Assembly: GCA_965279195.1 (NCBI GenBank)
Contig: CBDIHP010000045.1
Span: forward strand, 186,001 to 250,000
From: CBDIHP01 sp965279195
Lineage (GTDB): Bacteria; Planctomycetota; Planctomycetia; Isosphaerales; Isosphaeraceae
Direction of reading: 5' to 3'
Length of the DNA stretch: 64,000 nt
Shown: positions 16,592 to 24,976 of the stretch, piece after piece
Layout of the letters: every line of letters begins with the position of its first letter
Position numbering within the stretch: the first letter of the stretch is position 1
Translations under genes and position numbers: made by a program
The notes under the pieces: generated by a model
What the model was told of the DNA's origin: nothing
Seen by the model: only the letters and a program-made list of their open reading frames with translations
Databases searched by the model: none

Positions 16592-17557
16592 TCACACCTT
16601 GGTGGTGTCGGTCGTGGTGGTGAGGGCCTTGTTGTAGGTCACGGCGGCGATGTTGCCGTCGATCTTCTGGCCGAAGCCGTCGGCGATCGTCACGCGGAAG
16701 GTGTTCGAGCCCTCGGCGAGCGGGATGGTGACCTGATACTTGCCCGCGGTGTTGGCCGAGGTCGCCACGGGGGTGGCCTTGCCGTTGACCTCGGTGTAGG
16801 TGATCGACGCGCCCGGGGTGGCGTCGCCGGTGAAGACACCGGACGCCTGGGTGGTGGTGCGGTTCTGCGCGCCACCGTTCGGCTCGGGGTCGAAGTTGGC
16901 GGAGACGACCGGGGTGACGAGGGTCTTCACGCCGAAGTTGCGGACGGCCAGCTTGTAATCGATCTTGTTGATGATGCCGTCCCGGTTGGCGTCGGCTTCG
17001 AAGGCATAGGCGGTGTCGCCGGTCTTCTTCCCGAACAGCGACTTGATCGCCTTGGCGTCGGTCGCATCGACGGTGCCGTCGCCGTTGGCGTCGCCGGGGA
17101 GGTAGTAGCCGACGAGCACCGTGCCGGTGGTCTTGCCGGAGGCGCCGACGGTCACCTTGAAGGTCTGGCTGGCATTGCCGGGCGCCTTGATCTCGGTCGT
17201 CGTCGAGCTGCTGAGCGCGTCGATGCTCTTGCGACTGGTCGCGTTGTTCATGTAGACGCGGGTCAGCCCCTTCACGTTCTTCCCGGCGGCGTCGGTGATG
17301 CCGACGACGATCGGGGTGGCGGAGGAATTCTGGCCCGGGGCGACGTCCACGCCGAGGACGATGCGGTTGGTCGGGCGGGTGAACAGGCCCTTGTCGAGCG
17401 TGAACTCGACCGACTTCACCTGGTCCGCCTGGTCGATGGAGGTCGAGTTGATGGCGAAGGTGTTGCCGACGCCGCCGGTCATGAGCGACCGCGTCTCCAG
17501 GGTCTCGGCCTGGATCGCGCGGGTCCGCTTGCGCCTCGACTTGGGATTCGACTCCAT
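16592..17557 (-). CDS. exported dockerin-type protein with LEPR-XLL-like N-terminus
   Basis: A 321-residue protein, probably secreted. Residues 1-15 are strongly basic (RRKRTR), followed by LETRSLM at 20-26, a form of the LEPR-XLL sequence found at the N-terminus of many planctomycete exported proteins. Residues about 32-150 look like a beta-rich domain. Residues 153-210 form a type I dockerin with two calcium-loop repeats (DANGDGTVDATD and DANRDGIINKID). A C-terminal beta-sandwich rich in Thr follows, resembling a bacterial Ig-like fold. The ATG at 17557 is preceded by AAGGAGGG at ideal spacing. No cohesin partner is visible in the window. The binding target is unknown. Confidence 0.85.
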   Translation of the reverse strand: MESNPKSRRKRTRAIQAETLETRSLMTGGVGNTFAINSTSIDQADQVKSVEFTLDKGLFTRPTNRIVLGVDVAPGQNSSATPIVVGITDAAGKNVKGLTRVYMNNATSRKSIDALSSSTTTEIKAPGNASQTFKVTVGASGKTTGTVLVGYYLPGDANGDGTVDATDAKAIKSLFGKKTGDTAYAFEADANRDGIINKIDYKLAVRNFGVKTLVTPVVSANFDPEPNGGAQNRTTTQASGVFTGDATPGASITYTEVNGKATPVATSANTAGKYQVTIPLAEGSNTFRVTIADGFGQKIDGNIAAVTYNKALTTTTDTTKV

Positions 17558-17715
17558 CTCAGCCCTCCTTGGCAATTCTGACAGGGCCGGGGCAGTCCGG
17601 CCGATCGTTCTCATCCGGGGCGTGGCCCACGCCTCGCACCCGCTCACTCCGGCGCTCGGATCAGTTCCTTCTGTCCGACCGTCGACTCACGCATTCCGAT
17701 GTCGAATTGTTTCGA

Positions 17716-19098
17716 TCAGCCCGGCCGGACGTCCGGCATGCCCGCCGTTCGCCCCGCGAAGTGCGGCCGGGGCAGGGAGGTCAGTTCCGCCGGGATCCGC
17801 GCGGCCTCGGCCTTCAGGCTCGTCCGTTCCGCGACGATCCTCCAGGCGGTGGCCGCGTAGAGCACGACCCCGGCCCAGAAGAACATCCCGTAAGCCTGAG
17901 CGAGCTTGTGCCCCTGGCCGCGCGCGAAAAGCCCGCCGACTTCCGTCGAAGTCGTCGCCATCAGGAAGGTCGCCCCGATGAGGCTCGTCAGGACGACGCG
18001 GCGTTCGGTCCGGGTCAGCCCAGGCGCCACCAGGCGGCAGGCGAGGTAGACGACGGGCAGGAGGATGGTCACGTAGTGATGCTTCCAGCTCCGTTCGGAG
18101 ACGAAGAGCATCGTCAGGACGACCAGCGCCCACTCGCCGAAGAGCCGATTGTCGCGCCGGTTCGCGGTCGGGGTCCGGCAGAAGAATCCGAGGCCGATCA
18201 CCCAGGCGATCGAGAGCACCTTGACGAGCCGGAGGACCCACTTCGGATCCCACGACACGAAATTGATCTGCTGGCTCACCGCGTAGCGGCCGGTGGCGGT
18301 CTCCTCGATCAGGAGCCTCATCACCACGCCGAGCATCGACTGGTTGATCTCCTGGAACCCCGGCGAGCCGTCGTTGACGTATGGCCCGAGGGTCCGGTGG
18401 AACCACATGTACGTGCACTCGCCCGTGAAGCCGGGGCCGAGGATCAGGCTCGGGACGAGCAGCACGAACGTCGCCCCCCCGAGGATCGTCGAGGCGACCA
18501 CGCGCCACTGGCGCTTGTAGGCGAAGTAGACCAGGAACAGGCCGGGGGTCACCTTGTAGGTGATCGCGAAGGCCAGGATGGTCCCCGCCAGGATGTCGTA
18601 CCCTTTGCGCCAGGCGTAGAGGGTCGCGACCACCAGGAAGAGGATCAGCAGGTTGTTGTTGCCGTGCTGGAGGTCGCTCATGAACGGCCGGGCGACGATC
18701 AGTGCGATGATCGCCTGGACCCACGAGACCACCGGCGCGGATGTGCCCTTCGCCATCCGCAGGCAGAGGCCGAACGCGGCGGCGGCGATCATCCCCTTGA
18801 ACGCGAACCACGCCACCGCGCCCGCCACCGGGGGCAGGAGCATGAACGGGTACAGCGTGATGGGCATGATCGGCGGATTCGGGAAGAAGTACCGATCATA
18901 GATGTTCACGCCCTCGAAGAGTTCGAGGACCTGCGGGCGCCATCGGATGAACGCCGAGCGCTCGTCGGCCGCCTTGCCGGCGTAGACGATCGCCTGCCCG
19001 GCCATCACGCAGAGCGCGATGATCCACACGGCGCGCCGGAGGTGGAGGTCGAAATCGCTCGTCTCGGCGGCACGCGCCGGGGCGACTGCCTGGGACAC
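17716..19098 (-). CDS. GT87-type (DUF2029) membrane glycosyltransferase
   Basis: A 460-residue polytopic protein of the GT-C superfamily, family GT87 by appearance, expected to use polyprenyl-phosphate sugars at the outer face of the cytoplasmic membrane. After a first membrane segment at about 23-42 comes a loop with the family-like NIYDRYFFPNPPIMPITLYPF, in which acidic residues act in related mannosyltransferases. QHGNNNLLILFL and AITYKVTPGLFLVYF also match GT87-type patterns. About ten membrane segments are visible. The GTG at 19098 has GGAAGGAG eight bases upstream. It is followed on the same strand by another large membrane protein, suggesting a glycan-assembly pair. The sugar and acceptor are unknown. 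Confidence 0.82.
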   Translation of the reverse strand: MSQAVAPARAAETSDFDLHLRRAVWIIALCVMAGQAIVYAGKAADERSAFIRWRPQVLELFEGVNIYDRYFFPNPPIMPITLYPFMLLPPVAGAVAWFAFKGMIAAAAFGLCLRMAKGTSAPVVSWVQAIIALIVARPFMSDLQHGNNNLLILFLVVATLYAWRKGYDILAGTILAFAITYKVTPGLFLVYFAYKRQWRVVASTILGGATFVLLVPSLILGPGFTGECTYMWFHRTLGPYVNDGSPGFQEINQSMLGVVMRLLIEETATGRYAVSQQINFVSWDPKWVLRLVKVLSIAWVIGLGFFCRTPTANRRDNRLFGEWALVVLTMLFVSERSWKHHYVTILLPVVYLACRLVAPGLTRTERRVVLTSLIGATFLMATTSTEVGGLFARGQGHKLAQAYGMFFWAGVVLYAATAWRIVAERTSLKAEAARIPAELTSLPRPHFAGRTAGMPDVRPG

Positions 19099-19165
19099 TT
19101 CGGTACTCCTTCCCTGGAGACCTTCGATTCCCTGCGGTGTCCGGCGACCGGGCGGGATTCCGACC

Positions 19166-20701
19166 CTACCTCTTGCGGGGCGGGGCCAGCAGCTCGATCG
19201 TCAGCGGAGCCCTGGGGGCCGACTTCCACCCGATGAACGGGACCGGGTCGCCTTCCAGGCGGACCGGTTCCCAGGGTGTGTCCGGCTCACTCCGCAGACA
19301 CGGGACGCTGTGGTATCGCAAGACGACCCAACCGTCAAGGTCAGGCGTCGCGCTCCGGACCGTCAGCTTCCCCTTCTCGTAGGTAACCTCGGCCTTGCCC
19401 CGGATCGCGTACCCCTCGAACCCCTTCACCCGGCCGAGCATCAAGGTACCATCATCCTCGACGATCTGGATGAGTTCCGGATTGGACTCGCAGAACGCCC
19501 GCGCCTTGGGCGTCCAGCAGAGGATGGCGGCGGGGCGATATAGCTTGGCGTAGCGGACGAAATGGCCCTTGTCCCAGTTCTCGTCCTCGAACAACTTGCC
19601 TTCGCCGAACTGGGTGAAATTGGTGTCGAGCGCGGCGTGGAGATACGGCCCGCCGATGAGTTCGACGCCCGTCCTGTCCGGGATCAGCCCGCTGAAGCGG
19701 CCCCCCTCGTAGGGGTCGGGCAGCTCGCGTCCGTTGGATTTGACCGAGAATCCGCCCTCCTCGTAGAGCAACCGCTCGCCGGGCTTGACGTGCTTCGCGA
19801 CCTTCTCCATCACCCAGAGCATCCGGGGCGAGGGCTTGCTGGAGAGCATCGGATACGAGAACGCCTGGCGTCCGACCGAGTCGACCACCGCCGGCCCCAG
19901 GAACCGCACGAAGATCCCCGCGACCGCCAGCAAGGCCAGCCAGTCGAGCCGGGCCTTGCCGCCGTTGCGGAGCCGCTTGCGGACCTCGTTCACCCCAAAC
20001 CCCCCGGCCAGGGCCAGGGCGGTGTAGAACGCGAAGGTGTGGCGTCCCGGTTGGAGGAAGTCGAGCCCGCGGAAGGCGCCGGCGAGGTAGCCCCAGAAGA
20101 AACCCGAGGCGGCGAAGCCCGCGAGCGCGGCGAATCGCGCCTTTTGGGTGTGGAAGGCAAGGGCCAGCAGCCCGATCAGCCCGATCCCCAGGACGATCGA
20201 CTCCAGCGGCGATTCGCTCGTGAAGATCTTTCCCAGCCGATGCAGCACGCCCTCCTCATGCGCGAAGGCGAACGAGCTGGAACCCTTGGTCGACGCCAGC
20301 GACGGGCCCGGCAGCCACCAGAAGGCATTCGCGCCGAGCACGAGCCACGGGATCAGAGAGAACCCGAGGTGCCTCAGCCCGCCGAGCCGCCGCCCCCGCT
20401 TGGAGGCATCGAAGGCCACCCCGAGGTACGCCAACCCCGCCGCCGGGACGATGATCATCGCGGTCGTCAGGTGGATCATCAGCGACAGGATCGAGAGCGT
20501 CAGCGCCAGCAACCACCGCCCCAACCCGCCGAGTTCGAGGAAGCTGACGATCGCCGCCGTCGTCGCCAGGGCCACGGGGATCGCCAGCAGGTAGGGCACC
20601 ATCCCCAGCGCGGCGTAGGCGATCGGGAAGTCCATCCACAGATAGAGGAGGAACAGCAGGACCCCCGCCGCGAGCCCGACCGGGCGGATCCTCAATAGCA
20701 C
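19166..20701 (-). CDS. polytopic membrane protein, C-terminal part of a frameshifted gene
   Basis: The 511-residue downstream part of what looks like one membrane protein of about 665 residues. It has about nine hydrophobic segments and then, from about residue 290, a soluble C-terminal domain (GERLLYEEGGFSVKSNG). It resembles large planctomycete membrane proteins related to GT-C glycosyltransferases or PTPS-related membrane proteins (PF10131-like). As the sequence stands, it would begin at a GTG overlapping the stop of the upstream fragment by 10 bases. Adding one G to the run at 20702-20705 joins the two frames smoothly inside a membrane segment. It lies 67 bases before the GT87-type gene. 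Separate coupled translation is possible but less likely. Confidence 0.7.
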   Translation of the reverse strand: MLLRIRPVGLAAGVLLFLLYLWMDFPIAYAALGMVPYLLAIPVALATTAAIVSFLELGGLGRWLLALTLSILSLMIHLTTAMIIVPAAGLAYLGVAFDASKRGRRLGGLRHLGFSLIPWLVLGANAFWWLPGPSLASTKGSSSFAFAHEEGVLHRLGKIFTSESPLESIVLGIGLIGLLALAFHTQKARFAALAGFAASGFFWGYLAGAFRGLDFLQPGRHTFAFYTALALAGGFGVNEVRKRLRNGGKARLDWLALLAVAGIFVRFLGPAVVDSVGRQAFSYPMLSSKPSPRMLWVMEKVAKHVKPGERLLYEEGGFSVKSNGRELPDPYEGGRFSGLIPDRTGVELIGGPYLHAALDTNFTQFGEGKLFEDENWDKGHFVRYAKLYRPAAILCWTPKARAFCESNPELIQIVEDDGTLMLGRVKGFEGYAIRGKAEVTYEKGKLTVRSATPDLDGWVVLRYHSVPCLRSEPDTPWEPVRLEGDPVPFIGWKSAPRAPLTIELLAPPRKR

Positions 20702-21161
20702 CCCGCCAGCAGGATCCAGTACGGCAGCGAGGCGACCGAGATCAGCACATAAAGCTTATAGGCCAGGGCAGGGGAGCGGCCGTTGTCGAGGAACAGCACG
20801 ACTTCGGGCAGGGTGGACGACGCCGGGAAGATCACGCTCTTGGCGTAGCCCGACATGAACCAGGGATCGTAGCCGGCGGTCGTGTACGAGTTCTTGAGGA
20901 AGTCGCGAGTGACGAGCGCGGAGTGGTAATAGAGCGGATGGTCGTTCCGCCAGAGAGGCCAGGGATTGTCGAAAATGCCCACGCGACCTTCCATGCTCGC
21001 CCAGATGGCCAGCGCGTGCCCCAGGCAGAGCAGGAGTGCGAAGATCCAGCCGAGCCAGTCGGTCCAGATGATCGGGGGGCGGGGGGGCCGGCCGGGCGGC
21101 GGACGGGACGCGCGGAGAGGAGCGACTGCTCCGGGGCGACCAGAGGATAGATTTCCGACAT
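20692..21161 (-). pseudogene. N-terminal part of the frameshifted membrane protein
   Basis: The upstream part encodes a membrane segment (DWLGWIFALLLCLGHALAIW) and the loop HPLYYHSALVTRDFLKN, then stops at LPYWILLAGCY where the next reading frame takes over. Its own likely start is the ATG at 21161 (MSEIYPLVAPEQS), which lies in a different frame. The switch would occur in the G6-C-G7 tract at 21074-21087. Thus two shifts, both of the one-base-missing kind and both at G-runs, would be needed to restore a single protein. Either the gene is broken or the sequence has two homopolymer undercalls. The alternative reading, open to 21249, runs into the tRNA gene and is less plausible. Confidence 0.6.
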
Positions 21162-21222
21162 CGTCCGCGCGTCTTTGTATTCGAGGAGAGGAGGCGACGG
21201 GTTCGTTCGGCGTGGGGAGGAG

Positions 21223-21548
21223 TGCGGCCCGCAGGATTCGAACCTGCAACCAAGGGATTCGAGGCGCCCCCGCGTTTCCGCGAGGCTCGGACTATCTCAT
21301 CCTCCAGGCCCGGTTCTTGAGTCCGGGTCGGGAGGCCGGGCGCTCTGGGCGGGGATTATCGTTGGGTCTCACCCCGCTAGTCTCTGAACCTTCCTGGCGA
21401 CCTGTGCCCCGCCAGGCTCGGCTGCGGATTGCCATGCCCCCGAGAGGGTTTAGGTTCCCCGCAATTCACCCGGTTCGCGTCCGGAGGTCACCCCCCGGCG
21501 CCACCTTTTACTGATGAGTCCCCTGCTCTGCCGTTGAGCTAGGGCCGC
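21223..21548 (-). tRNA. tRNA-Ile(CAT, lysidine type) interrupted by a group I intron
   Basis: Exon 1 is 21514-21548 and exon 2 is 21223-21259; joined they give a 72-nt cloverleaf. The acceptor stem is GCGGCCC/GGGCCGC, the D stem GCTC/GAGC, the anticodon stem GGGGA/TCCCT with loop CTCATAA (anticodon CAT), and the T arm GCAGG-TTCGAAT-CCTGC. A normal G1-C72 pair excludes an initiator tRNA. The anticodon arm and variable region (GACTCATAATC...TTGGT) closely match the E. coli minor tRNA-Ile2, whose CAT anticodon is converted to lysidine-AU to read AUA. The CCA end is not encoded. The gene is split after anticodon base 36. Confidence 0.93.
21260..21513 (-). ncRNA. group I self-splicing intron (IC3-like) in the tRNA-Ile anticodon loop
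   Basis: The 254-nt insert between the tRNA halves has the group I core. P7 is formed by GACTA (complement of 21378-21382) and TAGTC (complement of 21290-21294). The stretches GGGGAACCTAAACCC, GGCATGGCAATCC..GCCGAGCC and AAGGTTCAGAGACTAG match, in order, the P3/P4-P6/P7 regions of the Azoarcus tRNA-Ile intron as I recall it. The 5' exon ends in CAT, which pairs with an internal guide GTG and leaves the required U-G wobble at the splice site. The intron ends in G, as group I introns must. It holds no endonuclease gene, so it should be a small ribozyme. Confidence 0.92.
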
Positions 21549-21650
21549 ATGTTTTCTATTTTCGCCGACCTCGACGGCCAGCACAAGCACGGAGCCTGTC
21601 GAAACCGCGAAGGTTCGGCCATCCATGCACGGGTTTCCGCGGGCCGAGAC

Positions 21651-21674
21651 TTTTCGCATTATTTTTTGCGAAAA
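21651..21674. promoter_or_regulatory. upstream palindrome of the suf promoter
   Basis: A perfect inverted repeat of 8 bp arms, ttttcgca and tgcgaaaa, with an 8-base T-rich spacer. The half-site TTCGCA recurs next to the sufR-like start. It lies about 26 bases upstream of the -35 box, so it may be an operator rather than a terminator. Confidence 0.5.
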
Positions 21675-21699
21675 TCATCAAAAAGGGGGCGTCGGGACA

Positions 21700-21728
21700 T
21701 TTACGACGGCCCGATCCATTTCTACAAT
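21700..21728 (+). promoter_or_regulatory. sigma70-type promoter of the sufR-suf operon
   Basis: TTTACG at 21700-21705 and TACAAT at 21723-21728 with a 17-base spacer. A start near 21735 would place the downstream palindromes in the early transcribed region. Confidence 0.6.
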
Positions 21729-21753
21729 CCGGAAGTAACCCGCCCGACGATGC

Positions 21754-21773
21754 GCGAATTTCGCATGTGCGAA
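21754..21773. promoter_or_regulatory. overlapping palindromes downstream of the suf promoter (candidate SufR operator)
   Basis: Two overlapping perfect inverted repeats: gcgaa-t-ttcgc (21754-21764) and ttcgca-tg-tgcgaa (21760-21773). They sit between the predicted transcription start and the regulator gene, a natural place for autoregulation. They share the TTCGCA/TGCGAA half-site with the upstream palindrome. Confidence 0.5.
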
Positions 21774-21805
21774 GCCGCCTCGACGGTGTCCCCGAGCCCG
21801 AGTCG

Positions 21806-22456
21806 ATGTCCGACGCGTCCGATCGCCCACTCCTCGACCTGATCCGCCGCCAGGGGCCCCTGACCATCGCCGAGATGGTCAAGCAACTCGGCGTCACCCC
21901 GACCGCGATCCGCAACCGCCTCACGAGGCTGGTCGGGTCCGGCATGGTCGAGAGGAAGGTCGAGCACGGGGGGCGGGGGCGGCCGAAGCACACGTACCAG
22001 GCGAGCGCGGAGGCCCACAAGCGGCTCGGCCAGAACTACGCCGACCTCGCCGTCGTCCTCTGGGGTGAGCTGATGCAGTCCGTCGAGGACCGCAAGCTCC
22101 GACGCATGATGTTCTCACGGATCACCGAACGCCTGGCCAAGCTCTATCGCTCCCAGCTCAAGGGGGACGAGTGGGAAGGCCGGCTCGTGCAACTGGGTTC
22201 GATCCTGCACGACCGCGGGATCGAGGCCGAGGTCACCCACACCGACGCCAGTTCGACGCTCATCCTGCGGCAGCACTCCTGCCCCTACTTCGAACTCGCC
22301 GAGATGGACCGGGCCATCTGCGCCCTCGAACGCAAGATGTTCGAGAAGGTCCTCGGGACCGGGCTCCGGCTCAGCCAGTGCCGGCTCGACGGCCACCGCT
22401 CGTGCGACTTCGAGGCGAAACCGGCCATCGAACCGCCTCCGGCGCAAGCCGGTTAA
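21806..22456 (+). CDS. sufR: SufR-like iron-sulfur transcriptional regulator
   Basis: A 216-residue regulator heading the SUF locus. Residues 8-65 form a winged helix (LTIAEMVKQLGVTPTAIRNR as recognition region). The C-terminal half carries four cysteines at 159, 172, 192 and 200. The CX12C spacing of the first pair is that of cyanobacterial SufR, which holds a 4Fe-4S cluster and represses suf genes when the cluster is present. The ATG at 21806 was chosen because the winged helix starts a few residues after it; the frame is open 13 codons further up but that part overlaps the palindromes. It lies 190 bases before sufC. It likely senses Fe-S status and controls its own operon; the ligand set is inferred. 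Confidence 0.87.
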   Translation: MSDASDRPLLDLIRRQGPLTIAEMVKQLGVTPTAIRNRLTRLVGSGMVERKVEHGGRGRPKHTYQASAEAHKRLGQNYADLAVVLWGELMQSVEDRKLRRMMFSRITERLAKLYRSQLKGDEWEGRLVQLGSILHDRGIEAEVTHTDASSTLILRQHSCPYFELAEMDRAICALERKMFEKVLGTGLRLSQCRLDGHRSCDFEAKPAIEPPPAQAG

Positions 22457-22646
22457 CCTGCCGGGACGGGCCTCACACGCCCGGCCCCGACGCCATATTC
22501 CCCGCCAGCCCGCCCGGGCCGGCAATCGTTCTGTTCCGAACCACGAATCGGCCCGAGATCACCGAGACGGGCCCCAACCTAGCAGAGACTCGAACGCGCG
22601 GCCGGCCCTCCAATCCGCCCGCGCGTTCCCTCACGAGGCCGAACGG

Positions 22647-23474
22647 ATGAGCAAGGTACTGCGGATCGAGAATCTCCACGTTGCGATCGACGGCAAGGAG
22701 ATCCTCAAGGGCGTCAACCTGACCATCAACCAGGGTGAGGTCCACGCGCTCATGGGCCCGAATGGCTCGGGCAAGAGCACCATGAGCTACGCCCTCGCCG
22801 GGCACCCCAACTACGAGGTGACCGAGGGGGCGGCCTACATCGACGACGCCAACATCCTCGAGATGGAGGCCGACGAGCGGGCCAAGGCCGGGCTTTTCCT
22901 CGCCTTCCAGTACCCGACCTCGATCCCCGGCGTCACCGTCGCCAACTTCCTCCGGCACGCGGTCACCAACATCCGCAACCCGGAACGCAAGGAAGGCCAC
23001 GAACTGGTCTCCATGCGGGATTTCCGCAAGGAGATCAAGAAGGAGATGGACGACCTGGGCATGGACCCGGATTTCGCCCGCCGCTACCTCAATGAAGGCT
23101 TCTCCGGCGGCGAGAAGAAGCGGGCCGAGGTGCTCCAGCTCGCCATGCTCAAGCCCGCCTTCGCCATCCTCGACGAGACCGACTCCGGCCTCGACATCGA
23201 CGCCGTCCGCGTCGTCTCCGAGGGGGTCAATCGGGTCGCCGCCGCCAATGGCACCGGGCTGCTGGTCATCACGCACTATCAGCGCATCCTGACCTACATC
23301 AAGCCCGGCCACGTCCACATCCTCTTCGGGGGCCGGATCGTCGAGAGCGGCGGGCCCGAACTCGTCACCCTCCTCGAAGAGAAGGGCTACGACTGGGTCC
23401 GCGCCAAGTACCCCGAGGCCGCCAAGGCCGAGGACGAGATGGCCCAGGACGCCCCCGCCCCGGCGGGGGTCTGA
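22647..23474 (+). CDS. sufC: Fe-S cluster assembly ATPase SufC
   Basis: The ABC-type ATPase of the SufBCD scaffold, which builds Fe-S clusters in the cytoplasm. The 275-residue protein shows Walker A GPNGSGKST near residue 36, the ABC signature FSGGEKKRAEVLQ, and Walker B AILDETDSGLDIDA. The variant EKKR after the signature and DETDSGLD are typical of SufC rather than transport ATPases. The C-terminus has about 20 extra Ala/Glu-rich residues. It starts with ATG in the context CGAACGGATGAGC and is followed 86 bases later by sufB. Confidence 0.97.
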   Translation: MSKVLRIENLHVAIDGKEILKGVNLTINQGEVHALMGPNGSGKSTMSYALAGHPNYEVTEGAAYIDDANILEMEADERAKAGLFLAFQYPTSIPGVTVANFLRHAVTNIRNPERKEGHELVSMRDFRKEIKKEMDDLGMDPDFARRYLNEGFSGGEKKRAEVLQLAMLKPAFAILDETDSGLDIDAVRVVSEGVNRVAAANGTGLLVITHYQRILTYIKPGHVHILFGGRIVESGGPELVTLLEEKGYDWVRAKYPEAAKAEDEMAQDAPAPAGV

Positions 23475-23560
23475 GTCTGAGCCGCCCGAGTTCTACCCAC
23501 ACTTCCGAGCGACCAACCACGCGGCCCGCGTACCCGGGCACATAAAGGATCACCCGACTC

Positions 23561-24976
23561 ATGGCCACCGATCTCAACGTGCAGGTCGAAGGCATCAAGG
23601 ACGAGTACAAGTACGGCTTCCGCGACTCGGACGCCAACTACTCGTTCAAGAGCGGCAAGGGGCTCACACGCGAGCTCGTCGAGCAGATCTCCGAGATGAA
23701 GAACGAGCCGCAGTGGATGCGGGACTACCGCCTCAAGGCCCTCGAGGTCTTCTGGCAGAAGCCCACGCCCCAGTGGGGCGGCGCACTCGGCGAGCTGAAC
23801 TTCGACGACATCCATTACTACATGCGGGCCGCCGACCGCCAGGGCAAGACCTGGGATGACGTCCCGGCCGAGATCAAGAACACCTTCGACAAGCTCGGCA
23901 TCCCCGAGGCCGAGCGGAAGTTCCTCGCCGGCGTCGGCGCCCAGTACGAGTCGGAGGTCGTCTACCACAGCCTCCGCGAGGACCTCCAGAAGAAGGGCGT
24001 GATCTTCACGGACACCGACACGGCCGTCCGCGAGTATCCCGACCTCGTCAAGGAGTACTTCGGGACGGTCATCCCGATCCACGACAACAAGTTTGCCGCG
24101 CTCAATTCGGCGGTCTGGTCGGGCGGGTCGTTCGTCTACATCCCCGCCGGCGTCAAGGTCGACATCCCGCTTCAGGCCTACTTCCGGATCAATGCCGAGA
24201 ATATGGGCCAGTTCGAGCGGACCCTGATGATCGTCGAGGAAGGGGCCCAGGTCCACTACGTCGAGGGCTGCACCGCCCCGATCTACACGACCGAGAGCCT
24301 CCACTCCGCCGTGGTCGAGATCGTCGTGAAGAAGGGCGGCCGCTGCCGCTACACGACCATCCAGAACTGGGCGAACAACATTTATAACCTCGTGACCAAG
24401 CGGGCCGTCGCCTACGAGGACGCCCTCATGGAGTGGGTCGACGGCAACCTCGGCAGCCGGCTCACCATGAAGTACCCCGCCGTCTACTTGATGGGCAAGG
24501 GGGCCCGGGGCGAGATCCTCTCGATCGCGTTCGCCGGCAAGGGCCAGCACCAGGACGCCGGCGCCAAGGTCGTCCACGCCGCCCCCTACACCAGCTCGCG
24601 GATCATCTCCAAGAGCATCAGCAAGAACGGCGGCCGGGCCAGCTACCGCGGCCTGCTGAAGGTGGCCGACGGCGCCAAGGGCTCGAAGTCGAACGTCGTC
24701 TGCGACGCCCTCATCCTTGACGCGAACAGCCGGTCCGACACGTATCCCTACATCGAGATCGATGAGGATGACGTCAAGATCGGCCACGAGGCCAGCGTCT
24801 CGAAGATCGGCGAGGAGCAGCTCTTCTACCTGATGAGCCGCGGGCTCTCCGAGGCCGAGGCCGCCACGATGATCGTCAGCGGGTTCATCGAGCCGCTCGT
24901 CAAGGAGCTGCCGATGGAGTACGCCGTCGAGATGAACCGCCTGATCGAGCTGCAGATGGAAGGCTCGGTCGGCTGA
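23561..24976 (+). CDS. sufB: Fe-S cluster assembly scaffold SufB
   Basis: SufB receives persulfide sulfur from SufE/SufS and with SufC and SufD forms the nascent cluster. The 471-residue protein has the family N-terminal region (YKYGFRDSDANYSFKSGKGL) and the beta-helix core with GGSFVYIPAGVKVDIPLQAY and VHYVEGCTAPIY. Cys381 in NVVCDALIL aligns with E. coli Cys405, the proposed sulfur acceptor, and the nearby YIEIDEDDVKIGHEASVSKI matches the SufD interface. The ATG at 23561 follows an AAAGGA Shine-Dalgarno-like sequence. It is the best conserved gene in the locus. Confidence 0.97.
   Translation: MATDLNVQVEGIKDEYKYGFRDSDANYSFKSGKGLTRELVEQISEMKNEPQWMRDYRLKALEVFWQKPTPQWGGALGELNFDDIHYYMRAADRQGKTWDDVPAEIKNTFDKLGIPEAERKFLAGVGAQYESEVVYHSLREDLQKKGVIFTDTDTAVREYPDLVKEYFGTVIPIHDNKFAALNSAVWSGGSFVYIPAGVKVDIPLQAYFRINAENMGQFERTLMIVEEGAQVHYVEGCTAPIYTTESLHSAVVEIVVKKGGRCRYTTIQNWANNIYNLVTKRAVAYEDALMEWVDGNLGSRLTMKYPAVYLMGKGARGEILSIAFAGKGQHQDAGAKVVHAAPYTSSRIISKSISKNGGRASYRGLLKVADGAKGSKSNVVCDALILDANSRSDTYPYIEIDEDDVKIGHEASVSKIGEEQLFYLMSRGLSEAEAATMIVSGFIEPLVKELPMEYAVEMNRLIELQMEGSVG

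Noticed and set aside
21174..21249. Start of the membrane protein inside the tRNA exon
   Set aside because: This would overlap the tRNA-Ile 3' exon; the ATG at 21161 in another frame gives a better N-terminus if one base is missing in the G-run.
21223..21548. First reading as a broken tRNA pseudogene or two half tRNAs
   Set aside because: The halves join into a perfect cloverleaf and the insert has group I core elements with correct ends, so it is an intron-containing gene.
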